The notes beneath the pieces were generated by a model. That model was given only the letters and a program-made list of their open reading frames with translations. It ran no database searches and was not told the DNA's origin. Both the position numbers and the translations under genes were made by a program. This document shows positions 56,245 through 64,000 of a stretch of DNA of 64,000 nucleotides, one piece after another. Source of the DNA: Methylotenera mobilis JLW8 (lineage in GTDB: Bacteria; Pseudomonadota; Gammaproteobacteria; Burkholderiales; Methylophilaceae); the NCBI RefSeq assembly GCF_000023705.1, contig NC_012968.1:2294001-2358000 (forward strand), in the 5' to 3' direction. The first letter of the stretch is position 1; every line of letters starts with the position of its first letter.

Positions 56245-57261
56245 ATGAGTTATGCACAAACGCTGACCCGTTTAATCAACGGAGAAAGCTTAAGCTTTGA
56301 TGTGATGCAAGGCTTGATGCAACAAGTGATGGCAGGCGAGCTCACCGCAGCGCAGATTGCTGGCGCACTGGTCGCACTGCGCATCAAAGGTGAAACCGTG
56401 GATGAAATCGCCGCAGCAGCCAGTGTGATGCGCTCACTCTCCACCAAGGTAGAGATTGAAGACACATCCCACTTAGTAGACACCTGTGGCACTGGTGGCG
56501 ATGGCATACAAACTTTCAACATTTCTACCGTGAGCGCCTTTATTGCTGCAGCAGCCGGCGCTAAAGTAGCCAAACATGGTGGCCGCTCTGTATCATCCAC
56601 TTGCGGCAGCGCCGACGTGCTGGAAGCGTTAGGTGTCAACGTCAATCTAAGCCCGGAACAAGTTGCCAACAGCGTGAATCAAGTGGGCTTGGGCTTTATG
56701 TTTGCCCCCAATCACCATAGCGCAATGAAGCATGCCGCCCCGGTACGACGTGAACTTGGCATCCGCACCCTATTCAACTTACTCGGCCCATTGACTAACC
56801 CAGCCAGCGCCAAGCGTCAGGTAATGGGCGTATTTTCACGCGATCTTACCGGCAAATTAGCGCATGTACTAAAACAGCTGGGCAGCGAGCATGTGATGGT
56901 GGTGTGCGGTGCCGACGGTATGGATGAAATTTCATTTACCGGTGACACCTACGTTGCAGAACTAAAGCATGGCGAGGTACTTGAGTACACTGTCAACCCC
57001 ACCCAGTTTGGCTTAAACCTGCACGATTTAAGCAGTATTAAAGTCAGCAATGCGCAAGAATCCAAAGACATCATCCTTGCCTTACTCTCTGGGAAAACCG
57101 GCCCGGCACGCGATATCGTATTGCTCAATGCTGGCGCCGCGATTTATGTTGCAGGCATCACGACAACACTGGCTGATGGCATCAAAGCTGCCGCCAATAT
57201 GCTAGATGGCGGCCAAGCCATGCAAAAACTGCAAGCGCTGATCACCGCCACTAACGCATGA
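56245..57261 (+). CDS. trpD: Anthranilate phosphoribosyltransferase
   Basis: Joins anthranilate with phosphoribosyl pyrophosphate. The 338 residues show the PRPP and metal motif CGTGGDGIQTFNIST, KHGGRSVSSTCGSADVLEALG, the anthranilate-site NHHSAMKHAAPVRRELGIRT and NLLGPLTNPA. All key segments are intact. Its stop overlaps the start of the DUF3465 gene by 4 bp. Confidence 0.97.
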   Translation: MSYAQTLTRLINGESLSFDVMQGLMQQVMAGELTAAQIAGALVALRIKGETVDEIAAAASVMRSLSTKVEIEDTSHLVDTCGTGGDGIQTFNISTVSAFIAAAAGAKVAKHGGRSVSSTCGSADVLEALGVNVNLSPEQVANSVNQVGLGFMFAPNHHSAMKHAAPVRRELGIRTLFNLLGPLTNPASAKRQVMGVFSRDLTGKLAHVLKQLGSEHVMVVCGADGMDEISFTGDTYVAELKHGEVLEYTVNPTQFGLNLHDLSSIKVSNAQESKDIILALLSGKTGPARDIVLLNAGAAIYVAGITTTLADGIKAAANMLDGGQAMQKLQALITATNA

Positions 57262-57701
57262 ATCTTACAGCCAAACACTTATGCTACGCACTCATACTGG
57301 CTTTAGGCATATGTGCATGCCATCAACCCAGCGCAGAACATAACCAGCCAGCAACAGAACAAACTGCTGTTAACAACCAAAGTGTTGAACAGGCATTTGC
57401 GGCTAAACAAAGCAAGGTGCAGGTCAGCGGTACTGGTGTTGCTGTCAAACTACTGGCTGATGACAACAAGGGCGCCAGACACCAAAAATTTCTGGTAAAA
57501 ATCAACCCGCAGCAAACCTTGTTATTTGCTCATAATATAGACCTCGCCCCCAGAGTGCCGGTGCAAACTGGCGACACAATTTCGTTTAGCGGCGAGTATG
57601 TATATAATCCAAAAGGTGGGGTTATACACTGGACGCACCATAGCCCTCAAGGCAGCCATGCTGGCGGCTGGATTATGCACAACAACGAGAAATACCAGTA
57701 A
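57258..57701 (+). CDS. DUF3465 putative lipoprotein inside the trp operon
   Basis: A 147-residue exported protein of unknown function. The N-terminal signal (LCYALILALGICAC) ends with a possible but imperfect lipobox at Cys21. A Gln/Asn/Thr-rich linker follows, then a compact beta domain (about 50-147) with DUF3465 features: VQVSGTGVAVKLLADDNKGARHQKFLV, LLFAHNIDLAPRVP, GEYVYNPKGGVIHWTHH, HAGGWIMHNNEKYQ. The domain resembles the nuclease-like/OB-type DUF3465 family; I know no function. The ATG overlaps the trpD stop by 4 bp, so translation is probably coupled, and trpC follows after 55 bp. An unrelated exported protein in a trp operon is odd. Confidence 0.8.
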   Translation: MNLTAKHLCYALILALGICACHQPSAEHNQPATEQTAVNNQSVEQAFAAKQSKVQVSGTGVAVKLLADDNKGARHQKFLVKINPQQTLLFAHNIDLAPRVPVQTGDTISFSGEYVYNPKGGVIHWTHHSPQGSHAGGWIMHNNEKYQ

Positions 57702-57756
57702 TCTGCCATGGCCAGCAATCATCCATTGACTGATTTAATGTAATAGCGAAAGCCAT

Positions 57757-58545
57757 ATGTCTGACATTCTGAATAAAATTATCGCCACAAAAACACGAGA
57801 AGTGGCTGCGGCTAAAGCCAACAAATCACTAGAAATGGTGCAGCAGGAAGCTGCCACAGCCAGCCCAACCAGAGATTTTGTAGGTAGCATACGCGCCAAA
57901 ATCGCCAACAACCAAGCGGCGGTGATTGCAGAGATCAAAAAGGCCAGCCCATCTAAAGGTGTGATTCGTGCTGACTTTCAGCCTGCAGCTATCGCAGCCA
58001 GCTACGAGCAGGGCGGTGCTGCGTGCTTGTCAGTACTCACTGACATCGAATACTTCCAAGGCTCGCCGGAATACCTGAAGCAAGCGCATGCCGCATGTAA
58101 CTTACCGGTATTACGCAAAGACTTTATGATAGACGCTTATCAAGTCTATGAAGCCCGCGCTATGGGTGCGGATTGCATTCTACTGATTGCCGCCGCCATT
58201 GATTTGGCCAAAATGCGTGAACTGGAAACCATCGCACATAGCTTAGGCATGGCAGTATTGGTAGAAGTGCATAATGGCGAAGAACTAGAACTCGCGTTGC
58301 AACTCGACACGCCGCTACTCGGCATCAACAACCGTAACTTACGCACCTTTGAAGTCACACTGGATACCACATTAGGCTTATTGGCACGCATTCCTGCGCA
58401 CAAAATCGTGGTGACCGAGTCTGGCATCTTCACCCAGGCTGACGTGGCGCTGATGCGACAAAATCATGTGCACACATTCTTGGTGGGTGAAGCGTTTATG
58501 CGCCAGCCTGAGCCTGGTGTTGAGCTAGCAAAAGTGTTTGCTTAA
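57757..58545 (+). CDS. trpC: Indole-3-glycerol phosphate synthase
   Basis: Closes the indole ring from carboxyphenylamino-deoxyribulose phosphate. The 262-residue TIM barrel has [16 protein letters not shown] with the catalytic Lys, [52 protein letters not shown] and VTESGIF. It is the monofunctional form without a fused TrpF. It is the last trp gene in this run, with the DUF3465 gene between it and trpD. Confidence 0.97.
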   Translation: MSDILNKIIATKTREVAAAKANKSLEMVQQEAATASPTRDFVGSIRAKIANNQAAVIAEIKKASPSKGVIRADFQPAAIAASYEQGGAACLSVLTDIEYFQGSPEYLKQAHAACNLPVLRKDFMIDAYQVYEARAMGADCILLIAAAIDLAKMRELETIAHSLGMAVLVEVHNGEELELALQLDTPLLGINNRNLRTFEVTLDTTLGLLARIPAHKIVVTESGIFTQADVALMRQNHVHTFLVGEAFMRQPEPGVELAKVFA

Positions 58546-58607
58546 CACTAGCGACCACACCGCACAACTATGTGAATCAGGCGCAACTGCAGCGCTATTT
58601 TTATTGA

Positions 58608-59621
<1,014 letters not shown>

Positions 59622-59643
59622 ATAAGCACAGCTAAACAAACAC

Positions 59644-59680
59644 AGTTAAGTAAGCACCGAAGCTAAGCGCTTACTTAACT
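59644..59680. terminator. Inverted repeat between hemB and the converging gene
   Basis: AGTTAAGTAAGC (59644-59655) and GCTTACTTAACT (59669-59680) form a 12-bp stem. The right arm includes the stop codon of the converging gene. The left neighbourhood also shows TAAGCAC...GCTAA repeats. Confidence 0.45.
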
Positions 59681-60301
59681 GCTGGCAATAAGCGCTTTTA
59701 ACGCCTCTATTCCAACGCGACCAGCGTTGGTGCCATCAGTAGCTCGCTTGGTCGGCACACGGATATCATCCACCTCAAACACGCTCAACTTAATCAGACC
59801 GGTATCCATCTCCAAAGTGAAAACCGGCACCGTTTTACGCTGATCGCCCTTTTTGTCGCGCTTGCCATCGTTCATCACACGATACGACTTTTCGTTCACA
59901 TCAAACGGAATTTGCTGATTAAGCAAAAACATCTCAACCTCTTTGATGCTATCCGCAAATAAATGTATATGGGTTTCTGCAAGTAGTCCAGCTGTACCGT
60001 CCAGCACCGCCCCAGTGAGGTGCGGATTAAACTTCTCCAGAATTTGCATGGTGAATAAAGCATTTTTGCGCAAGTCACGCAGGTTTTCTGGCTGTTCTTC
60101 ACCTAAGAACAGCGCGTTATACAGCTTAAGCTCTTCTTCCACCTCGGCATTGGAGGGTAAGCTACTATTCTCTAATGCGCCGAGTTGCCGCCCCGCCTTC
60201 TTTTTAGCGTAGGCATAATCCGATATACCATCCTCAGCCATCATACGTGCCGCCTGCTGCGCAACCAGCTGGCGAATGTGCTGTAAATTCTCTTTTGCCA
60301 T
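59675..60301 (-). CDS. Conserved protein of unknown function
   Basis: A 208-residue soluble protein that I do not recognise firmly. The N-terminal half is helical and charged (HIRQLVAQQAARMMAEDGISDYAYAKKKAGRQLGAL, ELKLYNALFLGEEQPE), followed by LTGAVLDGTAGLLAETHIHLFADSIKEVEMFLL. The C-terminal half looks like an alpha/beta domain with KRDKKGDQRKTVPVFTLEM. The latter half resembles nucleotidyltransferase-like proteins of betaproteobacteria as I recall them, but no catalytic motif is certain. It lies downstream of ntrX (64 bp away, same strand), so it may be transcribed with ntrY-ntrX. Confidence 0.75.
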   Translation of the reverse strand: MAKENLQHIRQLVAQQAARMMAEDGISDYAYAKKKAGRQLGALENSSLPSNAEVEEELKLYNALFLGEEQPENLRDLRKNALFTMQILEKFNPHLTGAVLDGTAGLLAETHIHLFADSIKEVEMFLLNQQIPFDVNEKSYRVMNDGKRDKKGDQRKTVPVFTLEMDTGLIKLSVFEVDDIRVPTKRATDGTNAGRVGIEALKALIASS

Positions 60302-60365
60302 TCTGTACTATCTCGATTTAGTGCGTTAGCTGGGCACCATGTGCTTGTGCCATGGCAAAGTGAGC

Positions 60366-61682
60366 TTAACCTTTGATTTTGACGTCCAGCTGTTTAAGCT
60401 TACGATATAAATGCGTACGCTCTAACCCAGAAATCTCAGCCAGTTTATTCATATTGCCCGTCACCGATTTAATGTGGTGATTAAAATACAATCGCTCAAA
60501 TTCATCGCGCGCCTCGCGTAGTGGCTGGCTAAGATTCACCTCCATCGCCAGCCCCGAAGGAATGACAGTGTTCACCGCGGCGTCAACAGTCACCTGCAAC
60601 TCAGCATGTAGGTGCCCGTCAAATTGATGCATCACCCGGTTCACGTCATCCAAAGTAATTTTATCGCCCAAGCTGGTTTGAATCAGGTTGCGCACCACGG
60701 CATCCAACTGTGCAATATCACCAGGCCAACTCGCGTTACGTAAGGCGTTTAGCGCGGCAATATCAAACTCACGATAAGGCACCGTGGCAATTTCAAACTG
60801 CAGATTAGCAATCGCCACCACTAAATCCGGAATATCTTCCTTATGCTCTTCTAACGCGGGCACTCTTAATGACACCGCGGAGAGTATTTGCAACAGGTTA
60901 TGGTCAAATAAGCCCTCTGCCTGCAGTTTTTGTAAATTATGACTGGTGCCACAAACCACGCGCACGTTATACTTTTCAGCCTTGGTAATCAGCAGCAGCA
61001 GACCTTTTTGCTCGGTTTTATTGAGCTCTGCAATTTCCGAAACATAGACTACGCCATCATTTGCCTGTTCCAGTATCTCTAATGGCGCATGCACCAACTG
61101 GGAAAACTCGGTTAAGTTTACCCAAGGCGTACCTGCATTATGCAGAAAACGCGCGCACAACTCTGCACCGCAGCCCAATGGCCCAATCAGCAACACCGGG
61201 CTAGGTGCTACGCTAGTGCTCATAGCGATTTTATCCAAACGCTCTTTGAGCGCAGCGACGATAGGGCTCTTGCCCAAACTCATCAAATTCATTTCCGATT
61301 TAGGCAACTGCTCACTGTGCTTGAGTGCAGTAGCCACCGTTTTTAATAGCTTTTGCAGTGCAATCGGCTTCTCTAAAAAGTCAAACGCACCGATGCGTGT
61401 TGCCTCTACCGCTGTATCAATCGTGCCATGACCAGACATCATCACCACCGGCATGGTGAGCAGGCCGCCATTTGCCCACTCTTTCAGTAGTGTGATGCCA
61501 TCACAATCCGGCATCCAAATATCCAGCAACACGACGTCCGGACGCTCATGCAGACGCATGGCACGCGCCGCAGCCGCATTCTCCGCCAGCTGCACCTGAT
61601 AGCCCTCATCTTGCAAAATATCACGCAATAATTCGCGTATACCTATTTCATCGTCAATCACTAATATATGTTTTGATGCCAT
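60366..61682 (-). CDS. ntrX: NtrX-like response regulator with degenerate AAA+ domain
   Basis: Partner of the NtrY kinase gene just upstream. The 438 residues have an intact receiver (Asp54 in VVLLDIWMPDCDG, the Lys in FDFLEKP) and an intact Fis-type helix-turn-helix at the C-terminus (NKLAEISGLERTHLYRKLKQL). The middle is a damaged sigma-54-activator module: the Walker A site reads GPLGCGAE (167-174) with no Lys; Walker B reads GVVYVSEI (210-217) with Ser for Asp; only about 35 residues separate them versus 58 in NtrC of this window, and the GAFTGA loop is gone; the arginine-finger segment reads FDHNLLQILSAV. It should bind DNA under NtrY control, but not hydrolyse ATP or open sigma-54 promoters. 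Confidence 0.9.
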   Translation of the reverse strand: MASKHILVIDDEIGIRELLRDILQDEGYQVQLAENAAAARAMRLHERPDVVLLDIWMPDCDGITLLKEWANGGLLTMPVVMMSGHGTIDTAVEATRIGAFDFLEKPIALQKLLKTVATALKHSEQLPKSEMNLMSLGKSPIVAALKERLDKIAMSTSVAPSPVLLIGPLGCGAELCARFLHNAGTPWVNLTEFSQLVHAPLEILEQANDGVVYVSEIAELNKTEQKGLLLLITKAEKYNVRVVCGTSHNLQKLQAEGLFDHNLLQILSAVSLRVPALEEHKEDIPDLVVAIANLQFEIATVPYREFDIAALNALRNASWPGDIAQLDAVVRNLIQTSLGDKITLDDVNRVMHQFDGHLHAELQVTVDAAVNTVIPSGLAMEVNLSQPLREARDEFERLYFNHHIKSVTGNMNKLAEISGLERTHLYRKLKQLDVKIKG

Positions 61683-61713
61683 ACGGTTCGTTTAATCAAT
61701 AAGTTAATGTTAA

Positions 61714-63843
61714 TTAGCTGATGAATAGCGGGATGCTAATCGTAATCATAGCACCCGCACTATTCGCCTCATCGCTTAATACGTTCTCAATCTTAATATT
61801 GCCTTTATGTTCCTCAATAATCTTTTTCACGATGGCTAAGCCCAACCCAGTGCCATGTGGCTTGGTCGTGACATAGGGCTCAAACACGTGCAACATCATC
61901 TCCGCCGGAAAGCCGCCGCCATTATCCTGCACGGTTAACACCAGCATATTGTCGTAAACTGCGGTTGCAATTCGTATCTGCGGCATCAGCGCTGATGCCA
62001 AGGCGTCTTGCGCGTTTTGCAGCAAGTTATGCAGCACCTGACGCAGCATGGTGTTGTCGCCCTTGATTAAACAAACCTGCTTGGTTAGCGCTAGCTGGAT
62101 GCTGACTTTAGGTGCGTCATAAAAAGACACAATCTCACGGATAAGCGCATTCAAATCCAAGCTTTCCAAATGTGGCGTTGGCGAGCGTGCATACTCACTA
62201 AACTCGTTCACCATTTTTTTCAGTGCATCCACCTGGTTAACGATAGTTTCGGTTGAGCGCTGCAAAATCTCGGCATCTGCCGCCGACAATTTACTATGCA
62301 GCTTATGCGCCATACGCTCAGCGGACAGTTGAATCGGCGTCAGTGGGTTTTTAATCTCATGCGCTAAACGCCGCGCCACCTCACCCCAAGCCGCGTCACG
62401 CTGCGCCTGCACCATGGCGGTTGCGTCATCAAACACCGCCACATAGCCGCCATCCGGCAATCGCGTACCACGCAAAGTGATAATCTTCTTACCCTGCGCC
62501 GTTGCCAACTCTACTTGTACCTGCGCTTCGTCTTTTTGCACAGCGTCAGGCTGCACACTTAGGGCAATGGTCTGAAAAAAGGTCGCCAGATTAGGTTGTT
62601 TTTCGATGATTTTCTCTGGGGTAAAGCCGACATAGGATTCCAATGAGATACCCAGTATATTCACCGTTGCTTCATTAAAGGTACGCAGCTCACCACGCTC
62701 ATTGAGCGCTAACACCCCTGACGACAAATGCGCCAGTATCGTTTCCAAATAACCACGCGCGGCCTCAACACGTGCGCGGTTCCTATCTGCTGCTTTAGTC
62801 GCATCGCCTAATTGCTGCGTCATACTGTTAAACGACTGCACCAGCACCCCCAGTTCATCCTTGCCATGCGCAGGCAGCATGGTGCTGTAATCGCCACTCG
62901 CAATGGCTTTGGTACCCTCCGCCAACACGGTAAGCGGCTCAGATAAGCGCCGACTCAACACAAAGGCAATCGCCACAGCGGTAAACATGGCCAGCATCAT
63001 CACCAAGGTCAAGGTCAATGCGAATACCTCTCGTAATGCGGTTCGGCTATATGAAAGCTGCTGATAATCCTGATACACATCCTGCACCGCCTCAGCCGTA
63101 GTGGCCAGCGATTTAGGTACCGGCTGCAATAACTGCAAAATACGCATTTCACCCGCAATATCCTGCACACTCACCGGAATCAGCACACGCAGATACAAAC
63201 CTTTGCCGTTAATCGGCTCGATATTGCCGTAGATACGCTGCCGCGCTTGCCGCAGCTGCGACACGCTAGGCAGGTCAGGTAAAAAGCTACTGGCATCACC
63301 GCTAGACACCGCCAAAATACCGCCTTGTGGCGTAAATAGCGCAGCATCCTGCACACCACTCTTCTCGCGTAAATCATTGAGTGTAGAAAAATGGGTATTA
63401 GCTGACTGAAACGCCAAACTGGTCGCCATACTTTCGCCTTTTTCCTTCACATCGGCCAGCATGATCTCCAGTGCAGTTTGCCCTAGGTTCAAGCCGCCCT
63501 CTAGCGCGGACTCCACCTTAACGTTAAACCACGACTCTATTGAGCGCGTCAGGAAATTCACCGACACCAGATACACAATCAACCCCGGGATAATCGCCAT
63601 CAGCGCAAATGACCCCAGTAAGCGCAGCGTAAAGCGGCTCCCCATCACCCGCTGGCGGATATTACGGTACAAACTGAACAGCTGCACACCAATCAACACC
63701 ACTAGCAATACAGCCAATGCAATATTTAAAGCAACCAATAATGTATAGTGCTCGCCAGACGCAGCGGTATTGGCACTTGCATTTGAGAGCAAGTACAGCA
63801 GCAAGCCGCCTAATAACGCACTGGTAAAGACTATGTATTTCAT
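61714..63843 (-). CDS. ntrY: Sensor histidine kinase NtrY
   Basis: A membrane kinase, 709 residues. It has three N-terminal membrane helices (about 4-22, 33-55, 78-100), an extracytoplasmic loop of about 170 residues, a further helix (about 270-292), a HAMP domain (LSRRLSEPLTVLAEGTKAIASGDYS), a PAS domain (about 365-470), and a kinase core with His in RRLAHEIKNPLTPIQLSAERM, N box NLLQNAQDAL, and DNGGGFP / GTGLGLAIVKKI. This is the NtrY layout. Its ATG overlaps the stop of the DUF4390 gene by 4 bp; ntrX follows after 31 bp. Confidence 0.95.
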   Translation of the reverse strand: MKYIVFTSALLGGLLLYLLSNASANTAASGEHYTLLVALNIALAVLLVVLIGVQLFSLYRNIRQRVMGSRFTLRLLGSFALMAIIPGLIVYLVSVNFLTRSIESWFNVKVESALEGGLNLGQTALEIMLADVKEKGESMATSLAFQSANTHFSTLNDLREKSGVQDAALFTPQGGILAVSSGDASSFLPDLPSVSQLRQARQRIYGNIEPINGKGLYLRVLIPVSVQDIAGEMRILQLLQPVPKSLATTAEAVQDVYQDYQQLSYSRTALREVFALTLTLVMMLAMFTAVAIAFVLSRRLSEPLTVLAEGTKAIASGDYSTMLPAHGKDELGVLVQSFNSMTQQLGDATKAADRNRARVEAARGYLETILAHLSSGVLALNERGELRTFNEATVNILGISLESYVGFTPEKIIEKQPNLATFFQTIALSVQPDAVQKDEAQVQVELATAQGKKIITLRGTRLPDGGYVAVFDDATAMVQAQRDAAWGEVARRLAHEIKNPLTPIQLSAERMAHKLHSKLSAADAEILQRSTETIVNQVDALKKMVNEFSEYARSPTPHLESLDLNALIREIVSFYDAPKVSIQLALTKQVCLIKGDNTMLRQVLHNLLQNAQDALASALMPQIRIATAVYDNMLVLTVQDNGGGFPAEMMLHVFEPYVTTKPHGTGLGLAIVKKIIEEHKGNIKIENVLSDEANSAGAMITISIPLFIS

Positions 63844-64000
63844 TTGAATAAGCTAGGCGTCCACTCAAAGCGCTGTGAGCTGATTTTCCACTCGTTAGAA
63901 GTCATGCCCTCTATGCGTAACGCTTTAGGCAATTTTTTCTGGTCTAGTCGCATCAGCAACACCGCGCGATATCGCTCACCTCTCTCAACATCCGCCTCCT
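63840..64000 (-). CDS. DUF4390 protein, C-terminal part (cut by window edge)
   Basis: The last 52 codons of a gene that runs off the right edge of the window. The readable part (ERGERYRAVLLMRLDQKKLP, then TSNEWKISSQRFEWTP) matches the C-terminus of DUF4390 proteins, which in betaproteobacteria precede ntrY. Its stop overlaps the ntrY ATG by 4 bp. Function unknown; probably exported. Confidence 0.8.
   Translation of the reverse strand, partial: EADVERGERYRAVLLMRLDQKKLPKALRIEGMTSNEWKISSQRFEWTPSLFK

Overview
The window is a 64 kb stretch of chromosome with dense, housekeeping-type gene content. It reads as a betaproteobacterium of moderate G+C. Supporting signs are rpoN followed by hpf, hprK, rapZ, a mannose-type EIIA, ptsH and ptsI; glnA - DUF4124 gene - ntrB - ntrC; DUF4390 gene - ntrY - ntrX near hemB; and pilMNOPQ - aroK - aroB - dgt divergent from a PBP1A gene. 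The protein sequences remind me of Methylophilaceae (Methylotenera-like), but that is inference; no methylotrophy gene lies in the window. I see no rRNA, tRNA, CRISPR array, prophage or insertion sequence.

Layout. 1-5.2 kb: aroG with a structured upstream leader, then a 1250-residue PAS/GGDEF/EAL protein. 5.7-10 kb: a molybdenum locus, a short modE-like regulator divergent from an outer-membrane barrel gene and modABC. 10-15 kb: ssb and a YajR-like MFS gene divergent from uvrA. 15-18 kb: HDOD gene, then rhodanese-aroE-mtgA. 18-23.4 kb: nitrogen control, glnA behind a sigma-54 promoter with two NtrC boxes, a DUF4124 gene, ntrB and ntrC. 23.6-25.6 kb: a putative 2OG-Fe(II) oxygenase-like gene and a major porin. 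26-34 kb: dgt, aroB, aroK and the type IV pilus assembly genes pilQPONM. 34-39 kb: PBP1A, exonuclease III, a HAD phosphatase, thiopurine methyltransferase. 39-46.6 kb: prlC, a DUF4870 gene, ptsI, ptsH, EIIA, rapZ, hprK, hpf. 46.7-52.1 kb: rpoN, lptB, lptA, lptC, kdsC, kdsD. 52.4-59.6 kb: a CPA2 antiporter, thiO, trpG, trpD, a DUF3465 gene, trpC, hemB. 59.7-64 kb: a conserved gene of unknown function, ntrX, ntrY and the end of a DUF4390 gene.

The genes connect around sigma-54 and nitrogen. RpoN, its activator NtrC, the cognate kinase NtrB, glutamine synthetase and the second two-component pair NtrY/NtrX are all here, with a PTS that looks purely regulatory (EI, HPr, EIIA, HPr kinase; no EIIB or EIIC). 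The lpt/kds genes supply lipopolysaccharide synthesis and transport.

Points of most interest: an NtrX-like regulator whose AAA+ domain has lost the Walker A lysine, the GAFTGA loop and the Walker B aspartate; a perfect NtrC box embedded in a terminator stem upstream of ntrB, with a candidate sigma-54 promoter before ntrB; a molybdate locus with a dedicated outer-membrane barrel but no recognisable MOP/TOBE sensor domain; a possible attenuator-like leader before aroG; and a DUF3465 gene coupled to trpD inside the trp operon. I did not find a clear-cut new defence or mobile system.
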